From assembly GCA_001553355.1 (NCBI GenBank), contig KQ960853.1:1-64000 (forward strand): DNA of 64,000 nucleotides. The letters are read 5' to 3'. The notes beneath the pieces were generated by a model. That model did no database searches. It was not told the DNA's origin and worked only from the letters and a program-made list of their open reading frames with translations. Shown here piece after piece: positions 15,761 to 24,886 of the stretch. Position 1 is the stretch's first letter. Each line of letters begins with the position of its first letter. Position numbers and translations under genes: made by a program. The DNA is from Veillonellaceae bacterium DNF00626. GTDB taxonomy: Bacteria > Bacillota > Negativicutes > Veillonellales > Dialisteraceae.

Positions 15761-17956
15761 TTAACCTTCCTTGGCTTCCTCTTCGGCACGGTCAACAAGC
15801 ATGTGGAGTAATTTAATGCAGCATTCCGGAATATTCGTACCGGGTCCGAAGATAGCTTGTGCCCCATGTTCATAAAGATAATCGTAATCCTGCGGCGGAA
15901 TAACGCCACCGATGCAAACCAATATATCTTCACGACCACGTTTCTTCAATTCTTCTACAATAGCCGGTAGCAATGTCTTATGTCCTGCTGCCAATGAGGA
16001 GAAACCAACCATATGAACATCGTTATCCACAGCATCTTGTGCAGCTTCTTCCGGTGTCTGGAACAAAGGTCCTACGTCGACGTCCCAGCCCATATCTGCG
16101 AAAGATGTTGCCAATACTTTTTGTCCTCTATCATGTCCGTCCTGACCCATTTTAGCAAGGAAAATACGTGGGCGACGACCTTCCAATTTTTCAAATCTGT
16201 CTGCCAATTTCTTTGCTTCTTCCAACTGTTTGGAATTATCAAATTCGGAAGAGTATACACCGGAAATGGTATGAATGGTCGCATTGAAACGCCCGGATAC
16301 TTTTTCAACTGCATCGGAAATTTCTCCCAAAGATGCACGGTCATGTGCTGCTTGTACAGAAGCTTCCAATAAGTTGCCGTTATCACGAGATTCAGCAGCT
16401 TTTGTAATGGCTTCCAAGTCACGTGCTACTGCATCAGGATCACGAATGCTTCTCAATTTTTCCAAACGCTTAATTTGTGCATTACGAACGGCGGTGTTAT
16501 CAATGGACAATACGTTCAACGGATCTTCTTTTGCCAAACGATATTTATTCAAACCAACAATGGTTTCTTTACCGCTATCAATATTTGCCTGACGTCGAGC
16601 TGCGCATTCTTCGATACGCATCTTCGGAAGACCTGTAGAAATAGCTTTTGCCATACCTCCAAGTGCTTCGACTTCTTGAATGTGACCCCAAGCACGTCGA
16701 ATAATCTGATTGGTGAGGTATTCTACGTAGTAAGAACCGCCCCACGGATCGATAATTTTGCAAGCTTTCGTTTCATCTTGAATATACAACTGTGTATTAC
16801 GTGCCAAACGTGCGGAGAAGTCTGTCGGAAGTGCGATAGCTTCGTCCAATGCGTTGGTATGTAAGGACTGTGTATGTCCCAAAGCCGCAGACATAGCTTC
16901 CATACAGGTACGAGCAATGTTATTGAACGGATCCTGTTCTGTCAAAGACCAACCGGAAGTCTGACTATGTGTACGAAGTGCCATGGATTTCGGATTCTTT
17001 GCACCAAAGCTCTTAAGGATCTTAGCCCAAAGGACACGAGCTGCACGCATTTTCGCAATTTCCATGAAGTAGTTTTTCCCTTGATCCCAGAAGAAGGACA
17101 GACGTTTTGCAAACGCATCGACAGGAAGTCCGGCTTTTTCGCCGCAACGGATATATTCCATACCATCTGCCAATGTATAACCGATTTCAAGATCGCAGGT
17201 AGCACCGCATTCTTGAATATGATACCCGGAAATGGAAATACTGTTAAACTTCGGCATGTATTTCGTCGTATATTCAAAAATATCACCGATAATACGCATG
17301 GACATAGCCGGCGGATAGATATAGGTATTACGAACCATGAACTCTTTCAAAATATCATTCTGAATCGTTCCTGCCAAAATCTTCTTATCTACCCCTTGTT
17401 CTATACCTGCAGAGATGAAGAATGCCAAAATCGGAAGCACGGCACCATTCATCGTCATGGATACGGACATCTGGTCCAACGGAATTCCATCAAACAAAAT
17501 ATTCATATCAAGCATCGAGCAAACCGAAACGCCTGCTTTACCAACGTCACCGATAACACGCGGGTTATCAGCATCGTAACCACGGTGTGTAGGAAGGTCG
17601 AATGCAATGGACAACCCTTTCTGTCCGGCAGCTAAGTTTCTTTTATAAAATGCATTAGATTCTTCTGCGGTAGAGAACCCTGCATACTGACGAACTGTCC
17701 AAGGACGAAATACATACATCGTCGAATACGGTCCGCGAAGGAATGGAGGGATACCACTCACAAAATCAAGGTGATTACACTGATCATATACATCCTTCGT
17801 ATAAAGCGGTGCTACAGGAATACGTTCCATTGTCTGTTCATAAAGATCATCAAATGATTTCCCTGTATTCTCCTTTAAATTATTTTGCCATTCATCATAA
17901 GAGCAATGAGGATGTTCTTCTAAGTTCACCTTTGTAAAATCCGGATTCATGGCCAT
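15761..17956 (-). CDS. mutB: Methylmalonyl-CoA mutase large (catalytic) subunit
   Basis: The enzyme interconverts succinyl-CoA and methylmalonyl-CoA using adenosylcobalamin. The 731 residues include an N-terminal TIM barrel and a C-terminal B12-binding domain with DGHDRG at about 606-611 (His is the lower cobalt ligand), the SSL motif near 652 and the GG of CIGG near 681. The start overlaps the SD region of the gene after mutA, with a 1-bp gap. In this operon it would serve the succinate-to-propionate route. Confidence 0.97.
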   Translation of the reverse strand: MAMNPDFTKVNLEEHPHCSYDEWQNNLKENTGKSFDDLYEQTMERIPVAPLYTKDVYDQCNHLDFVSGIPPFLRGPYSTMYVFRPWTVRQYAGFSTAEESNAFYKRNLAAGQKGLSIAFDLPTHRGYDADNPRVIGDVGKAGVSVCSMLDMNILFDGIPLDQMSVSMTMNGAVLPILAFFISAGIEQGVDKKILAGTIQNDILKEFMVRNTYIYPPAMSMRIIGDIFEYTTKYMPKFNSISISGYHIQECGATCDLEIGYTLADGMEYIRCGEKAGLPVDAFAKRLSFFWDQGKNYFMEIAKMRAARVLWAKILKSFGAKNPKSMALRTHSQTSGWSLTEQDPFNNIARTCMEAMSAALGHTQSLHTNALDEAIALPTDFSARLARNTQLYIQDETKACKIIDPWGGSYYVEYLTNQIIRRAWGHIQEVEALGGMAKAISTGLPKMRIEECAARRQANIDSGKETIVGLNKYRLAKEDPLNVLSIDNTAVRNAQIKRLEKLRSIRDPDAVARDLEAITKAAESRDNGNLLEASVQAAHDRASLGEISDAVEKVSGRFNATIHTISGVYSSEFDNSKQLEEAKKLADRFEKLEGRRPRIFLAKMGQDGHDRGQKVLATSFADMGWDVDVGPLFQTPEEAAQDAVDNDVHMVGFSSLAAGHKTLLPAIVEELKKRGREDILVCIGGVIPPQDYDYLYEHGAQAIFGPGTNIPECCIKLLHMLVDRAEEEAKEG

Positions 17957-17957
17957 G

Positions 17958-20237
17958 TTATTTTACCTCCTGTTCTGTAATTTTAATGCCTTTTTTGCCT
18001 TGAAGCATGCGGAGGATCTGATAGCAATTTGCTTTGACACTGATAAATTCGTCAACGCCGGCTTCACGATATACCGGTTCCAAGTCCTTCGGTGCCGCAC
18101 CTGCTAAGAAAAGTACTCCATCTCCCAAGATTTCCTTCAAACGCGGTGCTAATGCCGGCACGTCTTCCGGATAGGTTGCATCTGTGGAACAAATAACAGC
18201 GCCGTCATACGGTGTGCCTTTTCCGTCAATGCCTTCTTTCAATGCTGCTACGCACTTATCCCACCGAGATCCCGGCTTACCTTCATCATCTTGGAATCCG
18301 GTGTTAAGATGGATATTAAATTCACCAACCTGAAGGAAACTGGTAGAGAAATCTGCTCTGGCTTTATGCTGAGGAATCGGCCCCATATTCGCCAAAAATA
18401 TTTCTACATTCTTTCCGGTTTCTTTCTTATAAACTGCTGTATCCTGACGAAGTTGTTCAAAACGTTCCGTCCAACGATGTGCATAAATCTTTCTGATTTC
18501 CAAAGTGCCTTTTTCTGATTTTTCGGCATTCTTCACTTCGCTTTGTGTAGCACCGGCAGCAAATGCATCCATTGCTTTGTTAATCAATTCGCCTTCGCCG
18601 GCCTTTTTCAGTGCAGCCAATTTTTCTTCTCTATATTCTTCATCCATATCGCTACGATATTTCTCAAGACCTTCTGTCAATTCTTTGCGCAACGCTTCAG
18701 TATCTTCCGGACGCGGTTCCAAAAGTTCTTCCGTCATATTCGGATACATATTCGTTCCTACTGCACTGTCTTTACGAAGCTCCAATGCCTTGAAGCGCTG
18801 ATTCAAAATATCAAGTATCTGCTTCTGCGGATACTCTTCCTGCAATGCTTTTATAATTCCGCCAAGGGATTCAATTTTTTGGAATTCTTCCCAAATCTTT
18901 TCTGACATCGCTTTGGTTAAATATTCAATGCCCCAAGAACCGCCGGCCGGATCAATCGGACGAAGCATGCTAAATTCTTCCTGCAGCATGATATGAAGAT
19001 TTCTGGCAATACGACGAGAAAATTCGTCACCTTTACGAACTGTTTCATCATATGGTTCATTTTCATAAGTATCAATGCCACCTACAACAGCAGAAAAGAT
19101 CTGTGTCGTGTTACGAAGCATATTTACACCTATATCATAAACGGTTTTGGTAAATAATGCCGGACGTGCATGAATCTTAGCTGAACGATCCCGTTCTTCT
19201 GCACCAAAGGCCTTCATAATATTTGCCCAAACTTGACGAGCTGCGCGGAGCTTTGCTATTTCAGTAAAGAAAATAGCTCCTGTATTAAATCCGAAATTGA
19301 TGGATTGTGCGATATCGTGAATATCAAGACCACGTTTCTGCATCTGACGGATATATTCTACCGCTATGGCAAATGTATAAGCCACTTCTTGCACCGCATT
19401 ACATCCGCCACGAGAGAATACTTCACTTCTCGGCATAATAGTACGTAAATTCGGTGCATTTTTTCTTGCCCAACGGACACATTCTGCCATTTCATCATAA
19501 TAAGAATCTAACGACTCATCCAATTTCCCTTTACGAATCAACTGTGAAATCGGATTAGCCCCAATCACACCATGAAGTTTGCTGACATCTTTTCCCTGCG
19601 CTTTTAAGGCAGCTGCCACTAATGCCAACAAACGTACCGATGACGCACCGCAATACATCATAAATGGATATTTATCCATTTCAAGTCCATCAAGCAATGT
19701 ATGCATATCATCCAAAGAGGTAATACTTACACCGTAGTCGCCCGGCTCTTTAGCGTCTGTAACATCAATGCTATCCGTAGTTGCGCTATCCAGACGTACA
19801 TTATACACGGTAGACCCTCTATCAATTTCATGTTTCAAAAGTTCATTATTTTCTTTTGGTAATGTTTCATCACAAGCTTGAGCTATTCCCCAAGGAGCTT
19901 CCTTATATCCATTAGCCGTAGCACCTCGCATGTAATCTCCCATACCCGGATAATCATCGGTAGGAAGAATATCATCTACTGCATCAGGACCTGTGCTTCT
20001 TGTGTAAATAGGACTGAAGGTAATCCCTTCATATGTCTTGGTATACATAATTTTGTCAAAAGGTTTTCCTTTTAACAGAGCATTACAAGCCTCTACCCAT
20101 TCTTCATAGGTAGGCTTTTCAAATTCATCAAACTCAACCTGCGGGAATTCCGCTTTTTCATTTGATTTTCTCAAAATTGCTTCTAACTCTTTATCAGTCA
20201 GTTGTTTTACCGAATCTTGGGAATTCTGTTCATCCAT
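17958..20237 (-). CDS. mutA: Methylmalonyl-CoA mutase small (non-catalytic) subunit
   Basis: The 759-residue beta subunit has the same two-domain layout as MutB, but its C-terminal domain lacks the cobalt-ligand motif ([11 protein letters not shown] in place of DGHDRG), as known for MutA of Propionibacterium. It stabilises the heterodimer. AAGGAGG precedes the ATG. It is the first gene of mutA-mutB-meaB. A cobalamin riboswitch with a terminator lies in its 430-nt leader, so cobalamin is likely to control the whole operon. Confidence 0.95.
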   Translation of the reverse strand: MDEQNSQDSVKQLTDKELEAILRKSNEKAEFPQVEFDEFEKPTYEEWVEACNALLKGKPFDKIMYTKTYEGITFSPIYTRSTGPDAVDDILPTDDYPGMGDYMRGATANGYKEAPWGIAQACDETLPKENNELLKHEIDRGSTVYNVRLDSATTDSIDVTDAKEPGDYGVSITSLDDMHTLLDGLEMDKYPFMMYCGASSVRLLALVAAALKAQGKDVSKLHGVIGANPISQLIRKGKLDESLDSYYDEMAECVRWARKNAPNLRTIMPRSEVFSRGGCNAVQEVAYTFAIAVEYIRQMQKRGLDIHDIAQSINFGFNTGAIFFTEIAKLRAARQVWANIMKAFGAEERDRSAKIHARPALFTKTVYDIGVNMLRNTTQIFSAVVGGIDTYENEPYDETVRKGDEFSRRIARNLHIMLQEEFSMLRPIDPAGGSWGIEYLTKAMSEKIWEEFQKIESLGGIIKALQEEYPQKQILDILNQRFKALELRKDSAVGTNMYPNMTEELLEPRPEDTEALRKELTEGLEKYRSDMDEEYREEKLAALKKAGEGELINKAMDAFAAGATQSEVKNAEKSEKGTLEIRKIYAHRWTERFEQLRQDTAVYKKETGKNVEIFLANMGPIPQHKARADFSTSFLQVGEFNIHLNTGFQDDEGKPGSRWDKCVAALKEGIDGKGTPYDGAVICSTDATYPEDVPALAPRLKEILGDGVLFLAGAAPKDLEPVYREAGVDEFISVKANCYQILRMLQGKKGIKITEQEVK

Positions 20238-20403
20238 GAAAATATCCTCCTTATAATAATTTTAGACAATCTCAAAGAAACATATCCTATTTACTCCATA
20301 CACTCCTATATAGTTTCCTAAAAACGCTCCATGGGGCATGATGATAAATAGAATATTTCCATGTCGCCGATATGTACACCTCCTTATATTACCTCCTGTC
20401 AAC

Positions 20404-20433
20404 AAAAAACGACTATCATGCGAAATGACAGCC
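20404..20433 (-). terminator. Terminator of cobalamin riboswitch 3 in the mutA leader
   Basis: GGCTGTCAT pairs with ATGATAGTC (two G-U pairs) around a 5-nt loop and is followed by GTTTTTTG on the minus strand. Confidence 0.85.
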
Positions 20434-20456
20434 GGACAAGGAAAATTTCCTAATCC

Positions 20457-20643
20457 CCTCCCCATCGCTCGCAGGTATAACGGTGATTCTTAGACAGATA
20501 GTTCTCCTGGCTTAAGTTCATTGCCTACATCGCCTTCCCGGTTACCCAGTGACATATATGATATAGACTCCCTTTACAGTGGCGGGACCGCTCCGGATTT
20601 ATCCGGATTCTCTTTTATGCTTTCGCATCTGTCAGATATATGA
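20457..20643 (-). ncRNA. Cobalamin riboswitch 3, leader of mutA-mutB-meaB
   Basis: The core GGTCCCGCCACTGTAA and the B12 box AGCCAGGAGAACTATC are seen on the minus strand. The aptamer ends CGATGGGGAGG. The terminator at 20404 follows. After it, two AGGAGGT sites 14 nt apart lead into a short GTG frame of 30 codons before mutA, which might be a leader peptide. Confidence 0.93.
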
Positions 20644-20667
20644 AATTGTCTAAACAACTACATTTTA

Positions 20668-20696
20668 AGTATACTTCATTGCCCCGATAGTGTCAA
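20668..20696 (-). promoter_or_regulatory. Sigma-A promoter of the mutA leader
   Basis: TTGACA (20691-20696) and TATACT (20668-20673) with a 17-bp spacer, ending about 25 bp before the aptamer. Confidence 0.85.
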
Positions 20697-20750
20697 TGAA
20701 AAGCGGGCTATTCGCCTGCCCCTTTCACTTCCAATAAACGCTTTCATTAG

Positions 20751-20780
20751 TTGCTTTTCTGAATACATTTATCATATAAT
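20751..20780 (+). promoter_or_regulatory. Promoter of the B12-domain-like gene
   Basis: TTGCTT and TATAAT with an 18-bp spacer, divergent from the mutA promoter. A small CGTCT/AGACG hairpin follows in the leader. Confidence 0.6.
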
Positions 20781-20838
20781 GAAAACAATAAAAATCCTTA
20801 ACGTCTATTAAGACGAATAAGGACAAGGAGGAAATATA

Positions 20839-21345
20839 ATGGCTGAGAGCGAATTAAATAGGGAAAAAATCATGACTGAAGCCCTTCAGTTAAGCAAACA
20901 ATTTGAAGAAATAGACGGTCGTCGTCCCAGATTATTTTTACCGGAAATGGAAGAAGATGACGATAAAGAAAATCGTAAATTGGCTGCTACTGCCTTTGCA
21001 GACCAAGGATGGGATGTAGATGTCGGCCCACTACTTTCGCCTGAAGCATCTGCCCAAACAGCAGCAGATAATGATGTGCATTTTATTTTCTACACGTCGA
21101 AAAGTCCTGCTATGAAAAAAACAATCATTGCTATGGCTCAAGCCTTAACGCTTTTGGGACGAGATGATATTCTTATTGCCGTGCACCCGGCAAAAAAAGA
21201 AGATAAAGATTCTTTTTTCCGCTATGGCGTCATTGCTGCATTTGACGAAAATACCGCATTTGAAGACATGAGTCTCACCATGCTTCGCGTCTTGGTCGCA
21301 ATGGCAAAAGAAGCCGAAGATCCATCGCCGAGTTATGACTATTAA
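20839..21345 (+). CDS. Standalone B12-binding-domain homolog without cobalamin motifs
   Basis: The 168-residue protein aligns along its length with the last 150 residues of MutB encoded next door: [29 protein letters not shown] and GRDDIL match almost word for word. The cobalamin contacts are gone: DGHDRG reads DDDKEN, the SSL motif reads TSK, and CIGG reads AVHP. The fold is probably kept but cannot bind cobalamin in the usual way. AAGGAGGAAA precedes the ATG. It is divergent from mutAB and shares their upstream region. A role as mutase partner, MeaB decoy or regulator is inference. Confidence 0.85.
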   Translation: MAESELNREKIMTEALQLSKQFEEIDGRRPRLFLPEMEEDDDKENRKLAATAFADQGWDVDVGPLLSPEASAQTAADNDVHFIFYTSKSPAMKKTIIAMAQALTLLGRDDILIAVHPAKKEDKDSFFRYGVIAAFDENTAFEDMSLTMLRVLVAMAKEAEDPSPSYDY

Positions 21346-21469
21346 TAAAATCTAATCAAGCCGTTCAATTCATACCTATGGCAACTTTTTGAAAATAAAT
21401 AAAAAACATGAACTATGAGTACGACATTTTCTATTTGTACTCTATTCATAATTCAAATGATACCAATAA

Positions 21470-21499
21470 AAAACGTGCTCCATTAAAGGACACGTTTTC
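21470..21499. terminator. Bidirectional terminator between convergent genes
   Basis: AAAACGTG and CACGTTTT with a short loop, T-rich on both sides. Confidence 0.8.
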
Positions 21500-21501
21500 T
21501 T

Positions 21502-21936
21502 TTATTGACAATTTTTTACATCTTCTTCGTAATTTTCCTTGATATATCGATCGACTTCGTTAAATAACGCCAGCAATAAATTCGGATCAAATTGTTCTAC
21601 ATCTGCCGGCAAAGTGCAACTTAAAATTAAACTTCCGTCTCTATCCAACGTATATTTCAAAAATGTGGTCCTATTTTTATTATTAATCCATTCAATAACT
21701 TTTTCTTTACGAGAAGACGCCTTTTCAAGAAGCATCACTTGAATCGTCGTATACACTGTGTTATCAATCAAGATAATAGCAGGAAGCTCATTTTTCGATA
21801 CCACTAAATTCGTTCGGAAAAAATAATCATCCTCTTCCCCTTTTGTATTTCCTAACACAAAACTATCAATCTTATACTTGTCCAAAAGATTTTGAAATAT
21901 ATCCACTTTCTGTCTAGCTATACTTTTCTCTTTCAT
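21502..21936 (-). CDS. YbjN-like protein, paralog 1
   Basis: The 144-residue protein is a clear paralog of the C-terminal part of 22458-23168: both contain FRTNLVV/FRSNLPV, ILIDNTVYT/ILLDDSVYT, C-LPAD/C-IPAG and a final FDPNLLLALFNEV-type helix. The alternating strands with a closing helix resemble the YbjN/T3SS-chaperone-like fold, a peptide-binding family. That family name is tentative. It lies downstream of skp, with a terminator between them. Confidence 0.55.
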   Translation of the reverse strand: MKEKSIARQKVDIFQNLLDKYKIDSFVLGNTKGEEDDYFFRTNLVVSKNELPAIILIDNTVYTTIQVMLLEKASSRKEKVIEWINNKNRTTFLKYTLDRDGSLILSCTLPADVEQFDPNLLLALFNEVDRYIKENYEEDVKNCQ

Positions 21937-21957
21937 AAATACCTCCTCATATAAGAA

Positions 21958-21982
21958 AAAGCACCCGATGAAGAGTGCTTTC
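21958..21982 (-). terminator. skp terminator
   Basis: AAAGCACTC and GGGTGCTTT form a stem followed by T-rich sequence on the minus strand. Confidence 0.8.
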
Positions 21983-21997
21983 TCTCAAAAAGATTTT

Positions 21998-22402
21998 TTA
22001 TTTCATATTTGCTTTTACGTCTTGAGTCAAGTCAACTCCGCCATAGACTACAGAACCGGCATTAACAACCATATCTACATCTTTTGCTTTTGCTGCTTTT
22101 TCAATAGCTGCACGGAATTTACTCTGAATCGGTCCCATGAGCTGTGCTTCATACTGAGCCAATTGCTGATTCATTTTCTGTGCCAAAGCCTGTTTATCCT
22201 TATCACTCATAGATTTGGATTTTTCGTTAAATTCCTTCTGAAGTTTTTGCTGTTCAGCTACAAGACTTCTTCCTGCCTGTACAAAAGCCGGAGAAGAAGC
22301 CAATACAGCTTCTACATTCACATAGCCTGATGCTGCATCAGCAGAACCCATCAAACCTAATGATGCTGCAGCGAGCATAGCGGAAATAAGTACTTTTTTC
22401 AT
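21998..22402 (-). CDS. Skp/OmpH-family periplasmic chaperone
   Basis: The 134-residue protein begins with a Sec signal peptide (positive n-region, Leu/Ala-rich core, cleavage after SADA near residue 23). Then comes a YVNVEAVLASSP strand typical of OmpH and a long charged helical section (about 45-100), matching the jellyfish-like Skp arms. Skp-type chaperones hold unfolded outer-membrane proteins in the periplasm. Its presence supports a diderm envelope. A TATAAT lies in the gap to the upstream gene, so it may have its own promoter. Confidence 0.85.
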   Translation of the reverse strand: MKKVLISAMLAAASLGLMGSADAASGYVNVEAVLASSPAFVQAGRSLVAEQQKLQKEFNEKSKSMSDKDKQALAQKMNQQLAQYEAQLMGPIQSKFRAAIEKAAKAKDVDMVVNAGSVVYGGVDLTQDVKANMK

Positions 22403-22457
22403 AATGATAACCTCTTTTCTGAAATAAATAACTGACTGATACTATTATACTATATTA

Positions 22458-23168
22458 TTATTTTTTCCAAAGCTTTTCCATAATGGTCGGATAAAGAGCA
22501 CTCAAATGTCCTTGAACCTGATTCAAAATAGCGATAACGAGAGCCGGTTCAAAGTGATCAAGGCCTGCCGGAATGCAGCAAGTCATGATTACGTTACCTG
22601 CTTCATCTACATTGTACTTAAGCATGCGATATTGATCATTCAATTCGTTCAAGTATTCACAAACGAATGCTTTCTTTTCAGCTGTTACAATGTTTGCTGC
22701 TACCTGTACCTGGAGCATGGTGTATACACTGTCGTCCAAAAGAATCATGAACGGAAGGTTATTTCCGGCTACGGGCAAGTTGCTGCGGAATGCCTGAGCA
22801 TGCACATCATTTTCAAAATCCTGCAAACCAAATCCTTCGATTTTTGCTTCTTCTAAATACTTTTTGAATGCTTCAACTTTTTTAATACCAACCTGTACTT
22901 CCGGTGTTGCTGCTGCTTTAACTTCGTTCTTCTTGTCTGCCATTTTTAAGTCTCCATTTCTCTGGTCCTGCCAGAACTCAAATAATAAACGACTGATGTC
23001 TTTGTACTCAGTATTCTTGTGAGAAACATCCCAATCCTTTGCTTGATGGACTTTAAAACGAAGTAACTTGATTTCTTTCAATAGATTTAAATATAAATTC
23101 TTATTGACCGGAACCACATTTCCCTTGGTCGCCTCCACACGACTAATTTCATCTTTTAGCTTAACCAA
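22458..23168 (-). CDS. YbjN-like protein, paralog 2, under a cobalamin riboswitch
   Basis: I start at a TTG at 23168 because GGAGG lies 7 bases before it. The frame is open further upstream only because it runs through the riboswitch. This gives 236 residues. A second possible start (ATG at 22940, with GGAGA upstream) would give the 160-residue core alone. Residues 1-75 are a charged helical segment absent from the paralog at 21502-21936. Residues 85-235 form the YbjN-like domain. Function unknown. Riboswitch control suggests a job in cobalamin-dependent metabolism or in responding to its lack. Confidence 0.6.
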   Translation of the reverse strand: MVKLKDEISRVEATKGNVVPVNKNLYLNLLKEIKLLRFKVHQAKDWDVSHKNTEYKDISRLLFEFWQDQRNGDLKMADKKNEVKAAATPEVQVGIKKVEAFKKYLEEAKIEGFGLQDFENDVHAQAFRSNLPVAGNNLPFMILLDDSVYTMLQVQVAANIVTAEKKAFVCEYLNELNDQYRMLKYNVDEAGNVIMTCCIPAGLDHFEPALVIAILNQVQGHLSALYPTIMEKLWKK

Positions 23169-23220
23169 TGTTGTTCCTCCGTTTCGGAAACAAGCAATTT
23201 TTATTTTAGCCGGCTTACAG

Positions 23221-23250
23221 AAATAAAAACTGCCGAATAAGTTAGACAGT
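23221..23250 (-). terminator. Terminator of cobalamin riboswitch 4
   Basis: ACTGTC and GGCAGT (one G-U) with a 10-nt loop are followed by TTTTTATTT on the minus strand, between aptamer and gene. Confidence 0.75.
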
Positions 23251-23275
23251 ACCGCTATTGCATATACCATCCCTA

Positions 23276-23400
23276 CTATTCCGCAGGCATGTACATTGAA
23301 AACAGGCGGTATCCGACTCGGGTCACCCCTTACGGCTGTCAAACAGTTCCGGATTTGCACCGGATTCTCCACACGAGCAAAAGCTCTGTCTCCCTTTGAA
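23276..23400 (-). ncRNA. Cobalamin riboswitch 4 (short variant)
   Basis: GGTGCAAATCCGGAACTG, then GACAGCCGTAAGG and the B12 box GAGTCGGATACCGCC are read on the minus strand. It is shorter than the other three aptamers and uses a variant core (GACAGCCGTAA rather than CCGCCACTGTAA). This may place it in a different cobalamin subclass. Confidence 0.85.
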
Positions 23401-23436
23401 ATTGTTTCCCAAACCTTTTCCGATTTGGTTATTCAC

Positions 23437-23465
23437 ATAGTATCACACCTTTTTATCTTTTTCAA
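23437..23465 (-). promoter_or_regulatory. Promoter of riboswitch 4 and the YbjN-like gene
   Basis: TTGAAA (23460-23465) and TACTAT (23437-23442) with a 17-bp spacer. Confidence 0.7.
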
Positions 23466-23609
23466 GTAATTTTTTATCTTTTTTTAGAAAATCATAATTT
23501 GCTCTAAAAATACGCTTTTTCCCTTTATATAAAAAACATAAGTATCCGTATAATTGGAAATATTTCATCACAAAAAAAAGAAGAGTTTTATCTCTCCTTT
23601 CTTCCTTTA

Positions 23610-24536
23610 TTATCTTTCTTGCTTAAGTCCTTCGCCTAAAAGTCTGACATCTAATGGGACATGCACTCCGAATTGTTCTTTGATACGACGTTGAACTTCA
23701 TGAAGTACAGCTAAGACGTCTTGGCATGAAGCATTTCCATTATTTACCACAAAATCAGGATGTTTATCGGACACTTGCGCATCACCTATAGAAAATCCAA
23801 TAAGCCCGCAAGCTTTGATCATAGGTCCTACATGATATCCCGGCGGTCGAAGGTACATGGTACCGGCACTTCTTTTATCTAAGGGTTGCTTTGTTCTTCT
23901 GGATTCTTGGTGTTTGTCCATTTGCGCTTTGATTTCTTCCATATCCCCTTCAGCTAAATGGAGTTTCACACCATAAATAATATCACCATTATGCATGAAG
24001 ATACTATCGCTTTCGCCATATTTTAAGTCATCCCAATCATAGACTTTGTCTTCTTGTCCGTCTTTTGTGAGGGCATAGACTTTTTCTACAATCTGTTTCA
24101 TTTGACCGCCATAACCATTTGCATTCATAAATACAGCGCCACAGAGTGTTCCCGGAATACCTACTGCCCACTCAAGCCCGGTAAGTCCATGTTTCCACGC
24201 AAAACGTGCCGCCGCTCCGGTACTGACTCCGCCCACTGCAGTCAACCATGTATCCGTAATAATCATATCCGGTTTCATACGAGCTGTACAAATGGTAATG
24301 CCACGAATACCTTTATCACTGATTAAGCAGTTGGATCCTCCGCCAATAAGCGTGACCGGCACTCCTTCACGATAAGAAATTTGTAAAATTTCCACCAATT
24401 CATCTTTCGTACTCGGCGTAAGAAATATATCGGCAGGTCCTCCGATACCATACGTATTATGATGAGCCATAAGCTCATTTTCTTTGATTTGTCCGTCGTT
24501 TAGCACATGGCCAAAAAGTTGTTTACCATCTATCAT
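23610..24536 (-). CDS. murB: UDP-N-acetylenolpyruvoylglucosamine reductase
   Basis: MurB reduces UDP-GlcNAc-enolpyruvate to UDP-MurNAc in peptidoglycan synthesis. The 308 residues show the FAD-binding stretch VTLIGGGSNCL (about 60-70), GLEWAVGIPGTLCGAVFMNANGYG region and RSAGTMYLRPPG near 225, with the catalytic Ser replaced in context by the SAGT motif normally SAGS in type II enzymes. The start overlaps the ylbF stop by 4 bp (ATGA). It is the last gene of a four-gene minus-strand unit. Confidence 0.95.
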   Translation of the reverse strand: MIDGKQLFGHVLNDGQIKENELMAHHNTYGIGGPADIFLTPSTKDELVEILQISYREGVPVTLIGGGSNCLISDKGIRGITICTARMKPDMIITDTWLTAVGGVSTGAAARFAWKHGLTGLEWAVGIPGTLCGAVFMNANGYGGQMKQIVEKVYALTKDGQEDKVYDWDDLKYGESDSIFMHNGDIIYGVKLHLAEGDMEEIKAQMDKHQESRRTKQPLDKRSAGTMYLRPPGYHVGPMIKACGLIGFSIGDAQVSDKHPDFVVNNGNASCQDVLAVLHEVQRRIKEQFGVHVPLDVRLLGEGLKQER

Positions 24537-24886
24537 TTTTGAAGTTCCAATACATCCATACCCTGCGCCATTGCATCTGAAATGATTTTTTGCAAATCCG
24601 CAGCCACTTGATTCCAGCGAATAAACGCTTGTAAATATTCTTGAGCGATACTATTTCCGCTCACTAAAAGCGCCAAATCCTGCAAATGCTTATAATCTTC
24701 TTCTGATATTTCTTTTCCGGCTAATTTCCCATAATCAGCTTTCATTTGTGCATTGATATAATCTTTCACCATCTTCTTGGCGCTTTCATCTTCTTTTATT
24801 TTTTCTGCTGCCGCTGTTAAACGTTTCATTTCATCTGATTCTTTGATGGCTTTGGCTAAAGCATAAGCTTCATCATAAGTATTCAT
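24533..24886 (-). CDS. YlbF/YmcA-family regulator
   Basis: The 117-residue all-helical protein matches the YlbF family (AYALAKAIKESDE, then a conserved helix pair and LLVSGN). In Bacillus YlbF, YmcA and YaaT(RicT) form an Fe-S-containing complex that directs RNase Y processing. A ricT gene lies at 53.4 kb in this window, so that complex may exist here. I start at 24886, where AAAAGGAA precedes the ATG. The start overlaps the end of trmL by 14 bp. Confidence 0.8.
   Translation of the reverse strand: MNTYDEAYALAKAIKESDEMKRLTAAAEKIKEDESAKKMVKDYINAQMKADYGKLAGKEISEEDYKHLQDLALLVSGNSIAQEYLQAFIRWNQVAADLQKIISDAMAQGMDVLELQK

Noticed and set aside
16874-17635. Long (253-codon) plus-strand open frame inside mutB
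   Set aside because: Out-of-frame shadow of a strongly conserved gene. No ribosome site and no recognisable protein.
23169-23372. N-terminal 68 codons of the open frame upstream of the YbjN-like gene
   Set aside because: They run through the riboswitch and terminator. The TTG with GGAGG at 23168 is a much better start.
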